DNA from: Rubrobacter sp.
Lineage (GTDB): Bacteria; Actinomycetota; Rubrobacteria; Rubrobacterales; Rubrobacteraceae
NCBI GenBank assembly: GCA_020253895.1
Contig: JADDKG010000053.1
Coordinates: 1 to 8,829, forward strand
Direction: 5' to 3'
DNA length: 8,829 nucleotides
Made by a program: the position numbers and the translations under genes. Shown one piece after another: positions 4,909-8,829 of the stretch. The notes under the pieces were generated by a model, which searched no databases, was not told where the DNA came from, and worked only from the letters and a program-made list of their open reading frames with translations. Numbering within the stretch: position 1 is the first letter of the stretch; each line of letters opens with the position of its first letter.

Positions 4909-6930
4909 ATGCAGGAAGAAGCGCGCTTTACGGCAGAGACCCTGATCTCGCTTCCCCGCTTCACCGGGCTCGCCCTCTCCCCGGACGGGAGGAGGCTCGT
5001 CGCCTCCGTCGCCCGGCCGGACGAGAAGCGGCGGCGGCTTGTCACCTCCGTCTTTGAGCTGAGCGAGGAGGCCCCGCCCCGCAGGATCACACGCTCCGCG
5101 CCCGGGGAGGGGGCCGCCGCCTTCGCCCCCGACGGGTCGCTGCTCTTCATCTCCCGGCGTCCGGACCCCCAGACCGGCGAGGAGAAGAAAGAAGAGGCCG
5201 GGGAGAGGCCCGCGCTCTGGCTCCTGCCGCCCGGCGGCGAGGCCTACCCCCTCGCCGCCCCTCCCGGAGGGGTCGAGGGCTTCGCCGTCGCCCCCGAGAG
5301 CGGGGACCTGCTCCTGGCCGTGGGGGTCCGCCCCGCATCCGGGGGCTGGAAGGAGGACGCGGAGTGGGAGAAGGCCCGGCGGGAGGCCGGGGTCGAGGCC
5401 CGGCTCCTCGAGGGCTACCCCATCCGCTTCTGGGACCACTACCTCGGCCCGCGCGAGAGGCGTCTGTACCACGCCCCGCTCCCCGGAGCGGAGGACGGGC
5501 GGATAGAGGAGGCCCGGGATCTCATACCCGGCGGCCGGCTCGAGCTCTCCTCGTACGACATCAGTCCCGACGGCTCCACCGTGGTCGCCACCCGCTGGAG
5601 CGACCACGGGGATCTCGCAGAGAGGGTCATGGCGCTCGTGGCGGTGGCCCCTTCCACCGGCCGGCTGCGCACCCTCGCCGGCGACGCCTGGTACAGCTCG
5701 CCGCGGTGCAGCCCCGACGGCCGCAGGGTGGCTGTCGTGCGGGAGGAGAGGTCGGTGCCCGGACGGCCGGGCGACCGGAGCCTCTGGGTCTTCGACCTGG
5801 AGACAGGGGAGGGGTGGGATCTTCTGGAGGGGTTCGACCTGTGGCCCGGAACCCCCGTCTGGGCCCCGGACTCGGGCTCCGTTCTGTTCACCGCCTCCTG
5901 CGACGGGCGGGTTCCGGTCTACAGGGTGCCCGCCGGGGGAGGCCGTGCAGAGCGCCTGACCGGCGAGGGCTCCTTCTCCGAGCTCTGCTCGGCCCCCGAC
6001 GGGCGCACCCTCTACGCCCTCCGCTCCGGGGTGGGGGAGCCGCCGCACCCGGTAATCCTCGACGCCGCCGAACCGCGGGCGGAGCCGCGGCGCCTGCGCA
6101 GCTTCCCGGAGCTCGAGCAGCTCAGGCTACCGGCGCGCGTGGAGAGGGTGGAGGCCCGGGCCCGCGACGGAGCCCGCGTCCCCTCGTGGCTCCTGCTCCC
6201 CCGGGACGCCTCGCCGGAGCGCCCGGCCCCCCTCGCCGTTCTCATCCACGGTGGGCCGCTCAACTCCTGGAACGGCTGGCACTGGCGCTGGAACCCGCAC
6301 GTCTTCGCCGGCGACGGGTGGGCGGTGCTCCTGCCCGACCCGGCGCTCTCCACCGGCTACGGCATGGAGCACATCCGGCGGGGGTGGGGGCGCTGGGGGG
6401 AGGTGGTCTACGACGACCTCCTGCGGGCGGTGGAGGCCGCGGCGGAGCGCCCGGAGGTCGACGGCGGGCGGGCGGCGGCGCTCGGCGGCTCCTTCGGGGG
6501 GTATATGGTCAACTGGATCGCGGGCCACACCAGCCGTTTCCAGGCGCTCGTCTCCCACGCCAGCCTGTGGAACCTGGAGGGCTTCCACGACACCACAGAT
6601 CTCGGCACCTGGTGGGAGCGGGAGTTCGGCAACCCCTACGAGGACCCCTCCCGCTACCGCGAGAACAGCCCCCACACGCACGCCGGGAGGATGAGGACCC
6701 CCATGCTCGTCATCCACGGGGAGCTGGACTACCGGGTCCCCGTCAGCGAGGCCCTGGCCCTCTGGACCGCCCTGAAGCGGCACGGGGTGGAGGCGAAGCT
6801 CCTCCACTTCCCCGACGAGAACCACTGGGTGATCAAACCAAACAACTCCCTGCTGTGGTACCGGACCGTCCTCGGCTTTATAGACCACCACGTCCGCGGG
6901 CGAAGGTGGGAGAGGCCGGAGCTGCTGTAG
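4909..6930 (+). CDS. S9-family serine peptidase (acylaminoacyl-peptidase / prolyl oligopeptidase-like)
   Basis: This is a two-domain serine peptidase that would cleave short peptides or acyl-amino acids in the cytosol, since no signal peptide is seen. Residues about 1-410 form a beta-propeller with repeats of the PD40/WD40-like type: LALSPDGRRLV (21-31), AAFAPDGSLLF, YDISPDGSTVV, PRCSPDGRRVAVV, PVWAPDSGSVLF and CSAPDGRTLY. Residues about 415-673 are an alpha/beta-hydrolase with oxyanion motif LIHGGP (445-450), nucleophile Ser528 in GGSFGGY, Asp607 in HGELDYRVP and His639 in DENHWV, so the triad is complete. At 673 residues it is a normal S9C length. ATG 4909 is the only good start; GGGAG lies 13 nt upstream. 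An ATG at 4901 is out of frame. The natural substrate is unknown. It is flanked closely by the lipoyl transferase gene and marC. Confidence 0.9.
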   Translation: MQEEARFTAETLISLPRFTGLALSPDGRRLVASVARPDEKRRRLVTSVFELSEEAPPRRITRSAPGEGAAAFAPDGSLLFISRRPDPQTGEEKKEEAGERPALWLLPPGGEAYPLAAPPGGVEGFAVAPESGDLLLAVGVRPASGGWKEDAEWEKARREAGVEARLLEGYPIRFWDHYLGPRERRLYHAPLPGAEDGRIEEARDLIPGGRLELSSYDISPDGSTVVATRWSDHGDLAERVMALVAVAPSTGRLRTLAGDAWYSSPRCSPDGRRVAVVREERSVPGRPGDRSLWVFDLETGEGWDLLEGFDLWPGTPVWAPDSGSVLFTASCDGRVPVYRVPAGGGRAERLTGEGSFSELCSAPDGRTLYALRSGVGEPPHPVILDAAEPRAEPRRLRSFPELEQLRLPARVERVEARARDGARVPSWLLLPRDASPERPAPLAVLIHGGPLNSWNGWHWRWNPHVFAGDGWAVLLPDPALSTGYGMEHIRRGWGRWGEVVYDDLLRAVEAAAERPEVDGGRAAALGGSFGGYMVNWIAGHTSRFQALVSHASLWNLEGFHDTTDLGTWWEREFGNPYEDPSRYRENSPHTHAGRMRTPMLVIHGELDYRVPVSEALALWTALKRHGVEAKLLHFPDENHWVIKPNNSLLWYRTVLGFIDHHVRGRRWERPELL

Positions 6931-6931
6931 G

Positions 6932-7549
6932 GTGCTCGACTACGCCTTTAACGCCTTCGTGACGCTGCTGGTGGTGGTTGACCCGCCGGGGCTGGCCCCC
7001 GTGTTCGCCGCGCTCACCAGCGGGTACCCGAGGAAGCGCAAGCGGGAGACCGCGGTGAGGGGCGCGCTCCTCGGGGCGGCGATCCTCCTCGGGTTCGCCC
7101 TCGCCGGGGACGTGCTGCTCGGGGCGCTCGGCATAAGCCTCGCCGCCTTCAGGATCGCCGGGGGGATCCTGCTGTTCATCCTCGCCCTCGACATGGTCTT
7201 CTCCTCCCCCCGCGGCCTGCGCTCGCGCACCGTCAGGGAGCAGGAGGAGGACCACTACGACCACGACATCTCCGTCTTCCCCCTCGCCATCCCGCTCATC
7301 GCCGGCCCCGGCGCGATAGCCACCGTGCTCCTCTACACCGGCGGGAGGGGTGCGCTGGAGCTGGCGGTCTTTATCGGGGTGCTCGCCGCGGTGCTGCTGC
7401 TCACCCTCGCCTCCCTGCTGCTCGCCTCCAGGATCATGGGCCTCCTCGGGGAGACCGGGGCGAACGTCCTTTCGCGGGTGCTCGGGGTGGTCATCGCCGC
7501 CCTCGCCGCCCAGTTCGTACTCGACGGGGTGCGCTCCAGCCTCCTGTAA
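6932..7549 (+). CDS. MarC/NAAT-family integral membrane protein
   Basis: This is a 205-residue polytopic inner-membrane protein of the MarC family. About six hydrophobic helices are visible, near residues 4-29, 43-65, 68-90, 113-135, 142-166 and 180-204. Family signatures are VVVDPPGLAPVF (14-25), the matching second-half segment SVFPLAIPLIAGPGAIATV (114-132), and MGLLGETGANVLSRVLGVVIAALAAQFVLDGV near the C-terminus. The acidic loop EQEEDHYDHD (103-112) separates the two halves. The start is GTG at 6932, 1 nt after the peptidase stop, so translation is probably coupled. MarC function is poorly defined: the E. coli multiple-antibiotic-resistance role was withdrawn, and some relatives are linked to amino-acid transport. 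With a peptidase upstream, handling of peptide-derived amino acids is possible but is inference. Confidence 0.9.
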   Translation: MLDYAFNAFVTLLVVVDPPGLAPVFAALTSGYPRKRKRETAVRGALLGAAILLGFALAGDVLLGALGISLAAFRIAGGILLFILALDMVFSSPRGLRSRTVREQEEDHYDHDISVFPLAIPLIAGPGAIATVLLYTGGRGALELAVFIGVLAAVLLLTLASLLLASRIMGLLGETGANVLSRVLGVVIAALAAQFVLDGVRSSLL

Positions 7550-7571
7550 ACCTCCTCTGCGGCTAAAAAGA

Positions 7572-7577
7572 TATACT
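7572..7577 (+). promoter_or_regulatory. Predicted -10 box of a leaderless promoter for the lipase-like gene
   Basis: TATACT matches the -10 consensus at 5 of 6 positions and ends 7 nt before the GTG of the next gene. No Shine-Dalgarno lies in between, so the transcript would begin on or next to the start codon. No good -35 hexamer is found at the usual spacing, which lowers confidence. Confidence 0.45.
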
Positions 7578-7584
7578 TCCCGGC

Positions 7585-8274
7585 GTGGCAGGCACTCCCA
7601 TAGTGATCGTCGGTGGCCTCATGTCCTGGCCCTGGCAGTACTGGCGGCTCGCCCGGCTGCTGCGCGAGATCTCCGGGTCCGAGGTGCGCATCGCCTCCAT
7701 CACGCCGCTGGACTGGATCTGGGGCCGGCTCTTCGGGTACGGGCAGCTGATCTTCCAGATAGCCCGCGCCGTGGACCGGGCGCTCCTGGAGAGCGGCGCC
7801 GAGCGGGCGGTGCTCGTGGGGCATTCGGCGGGCGGGGTGGCCTGCCGGGTGTACATCGGCGGCAAAGAGCCCTACGGCGGCCGCCGCTACTCCGGGCACC
7901 GGCGGGTCTCCCACCTGATCACGCTGGGCAGCCCCCACCTCGTGGCAAACCGGAAGAGCCTCTCCCCGCTGGCCCAGGTAAACGAGATGTTCCCCGGGGC
8001 GCTGCACAGGCCCGCGGGCCTGCGGTACGTCTCGGTGGCCGGGGCCGCAGCCCACGGCGCGGTCTCCCGCAGGGCCCGCCGCCGCTACGAGCGGCTCGTG
8101 GACGACGGGCGGGTGGCGGGGGACGGCGTGGTCCCGGTGCAGAGCGCCCTGCTGCCCGGCTCGGAGGAGATAGTGCTGGAGGACGCCTACCACAGCGGCG
8201 GCTTCGCCCGCTGGTACGGCTCGGACCGCAAGATGGTGGAGCGGTGGTGGCCAAGGGAGCTGCGGGCGGGTTGA
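7585..8274 (+). CDS. Lipase-like alpha/beta-hydrolase (small cytosolic esterase)
   Basis: This 229-residue alpha/beta-hydrolase probably cleaves an ester bond; the substrate is unknown. The first strand and oxyanion region are TPIVIVGGLMSWPWQYW (4-20). The nucleophile elbow is LVGHSAGGVA (77-86) with Ser81. Further features are LITLGSPH (111-118), typical of lipases, the likely acid Asp180 in GDGVVPVQSALLPG, and His203 in EDAYHSGGF. The triad therefore looks complete. The pattern recalls PGAP1-like and plant/cyanobacterial lipase-like proteins acting on bulky lipids. There is no signal peptide or membrane segment. The GTG at 7585 is needed because the first beta-strand lies before the next ATG (7621). 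It has no ribosome binding site, and a TATACT box 7 nt upstream suggests leaderless expression. It lies 35 nt after marC and may be partly read through from it. Confidence 0.82.
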   Translation: MAGTPIVIVGGLMSWPWQYWRLARLLREISGSEVRIASITPLDWIWGRLFGYGQLIFQIARAVDRALLESGAERAVLVGHSAGGVACRVYIGGKEPYGGRRYSGHRRVSHLITLGSPHLVANRKSLSPLAQVNEMFPGALHRPAGLRYVSVAGAAAHGAVSRRARRRYERLVDDGRVAGDGVVPVQSALLPGSEEIVLEDAYHSGGFARWYGSDRKMVERWWPRELRAG

Positions 8275-8279
8275 GCCTG

Positions 8280-8285
8280 TACACT
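8280..8285 (+). promoter_or_regulatory. Weak candidate -10 box before the flavin reductase gene
   Basis: TACACT fits TAnnnT and is preceded by TG, and it lies in the 57-bp gap after the lipase-like gene. There is no recognisable -35 box. It would give a leader of about 40 nt including the AAGGAG ribosome site at 8313-8318. The alternative is read-through from the upstream gene. Confidence 0.2.
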
Positions 8286-8331
8286 CTCCGGTAGGGCCTC
8301 CACGCCAGAGGGAAGGAGACTGAGAACAGGG

Positions 8332-8829
8332 ATGCCCCCGGACAAAGCCCATCACCCCGAGAGCGGCTGGGAGAACCTCGGCGCGGGCGGCGAGGCGCTC
8401 AAAAGAGCGATGCGCCACTTTCCCTCCGGGGTTACCGTGGTCACGAGCGGAAGCGGCGAGCGGGCCGAGGGGATGACGGCGAACGCGGTGATCTCGGTCT
8501 CCCTCGACCCGCCCCTGATGCTGGTGAGCGTCCACAGGGACGCCCGCCTGAACCCGCGCATCCGGGAGGAGCGCAGCTTCGCCATCAACATCCTCGCCGA
8601 CGACCAGGAGGGCCTCTCGCGGCTGTTCGCCTCCCCGGAGCGCTCGAGCGGCCTGGTGGCGGTGAGATCCCTGGGCGGCGGCTACGGGAGGACCGGCGCC
8701 CCGCTGGCCGCCGGGGCCCTCGCGGCGATCGAGTGCGAGCTGGAGGAGATCTACCCCGGCGGCGACCACGACCTGTTTCTGGGCCGGGTGGTGGAGGTGC
8801 GCCTGGGGGACACCCGCAAGGGCCCCCTG
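8332..8829 (+). CDS. Flavin reductase-like (HpaC/DIM6-NTAB family) protein, N-terminal part
   Basis: This protein has the split-barrel FMN-binding flavin reductase domain, which reduces FMN or FAD with NAD(P)H for a partner monooxygenase, or acts as a flavoprotein oxidoreductase itself. The 166 residues present carry LKRAMRHFPSGVTVVTS, GMTANAVISVSLDPPLMLVSV and FAINILADDQEGLSRLFA in the standard order, followed by a segment ending in DHDLFLGRVVEVRL, a common C-terminal strand of the family. ATG 8332 is preceded by AAGGAG at 8313-8318 with a long 13-nt spacer. A later ATG at 8410 would cut into the domain. About 24 residues precede the domain and are polar and probably flexible. The stop lies beyond the right edge, so any extra C-terminal domain is unseen. 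No monooxygenase partner is in the window. Confidence 0.88.
   Translation, partial: MPPDKAHHPESGWENLGAGGEALKRAMRHFPSGVTVVTSGSGERAEGMTANAVISVSLDPPLMLVSVHRDARLNPRIREERSFAINILADDQEGLSRLFASPERSSGLVAVRSLGGGYGRTGAPLAAGALAAIECELEEIYPGGDHDLFLGRVVEVRLGDTRKGPL

Noticed and set aside
4901..4911. ATG at 4901 as the start of the S9 peptidase
   Set aside because: It is out of frame with the peptidase. ATG 4909 is in frame and precedes the propeller domain directly.
4096..6048. 650-residue open frame on the minus strand
   Set aside because: It lies antisense to the lipoyl transferase and S9 peptidase genes, both with clear family motifs. Its translation is Gly/Pro/Arg-rich low complexity with no domain, as expected from high-GC shadow frames.
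7333..8769. 478-residue open frame on the minus strand
   Set aside because: It is antisense to marC, the lipase-like gene and the flavin reductase gene, spans three real genes, and has no domain signature.

Overview
The window is very GC-rich coding DNA with GTG and TTG starts and tightly packed operons. Gene content fits a deep-branching actinobacterium, most likely Rubrobacter. The evidence is coenzyme F420 synthesis genes, an E. coli-type class I DAHP synthase, actinobacterial-style promoters with a TAnnnT -10 box, and two candidate leaderless starts. The genus is inferred from general resemblance, not proven. No rRNA, tRNA, CRISPR array, transposase or phage gene was seen.

Left half (1-4058) is all on the minus strand. 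Read in transcription order it is cofD (F420 phospholactate/enolpyruvyl transferase), cofC (guanylyltransferase, 4-nt overlap with cofD), a class I DAHP synthase, then cofE (F420-0:glutamate ligase, 10-nt gap). After a 249-bp AT-richer gap comes the N-terminal part of a CysH-type (P)APS reductase that runs off the left edge. The cof genes build the phosphodiester and glutamate tail of F420. The DAHP synthase opens the shikimate route to tyrosine, which supplies part of the Fo deazaflavin, so its place inside the operon makes metabolic sense. The gap before cysH holds a good promoter, a perfect 8-bp inverted repeat just upstream of it, and a possible leaderless 29-codon leader ORF.

Right half (4147-8829) is all on the plus strand, divergent from cofD across an 88-bp gap. 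It contains a LipL-like lipoyl/octanoyl transferase (TTG start), an S9-family prolyl oligopeptidase-like peptidase with an N-terminal beta-propeller, and a MarC-family membrane protein that starts 1 nt after the peptidase stop. These three form a likely operon. A small cytosolic alpha/beta-hydrolase (lipase-like) follows, probably from its own leaderless promoter, and then the start of a flavin-reductase-domain protein that runs off the right edge.

No wholly new system is evident. The most interesting points are the DAHP synthase embedded in the F420 operon, a stand-alone CofE without the mycobacterial FbiB reductase domain, and the structured cysH leader.
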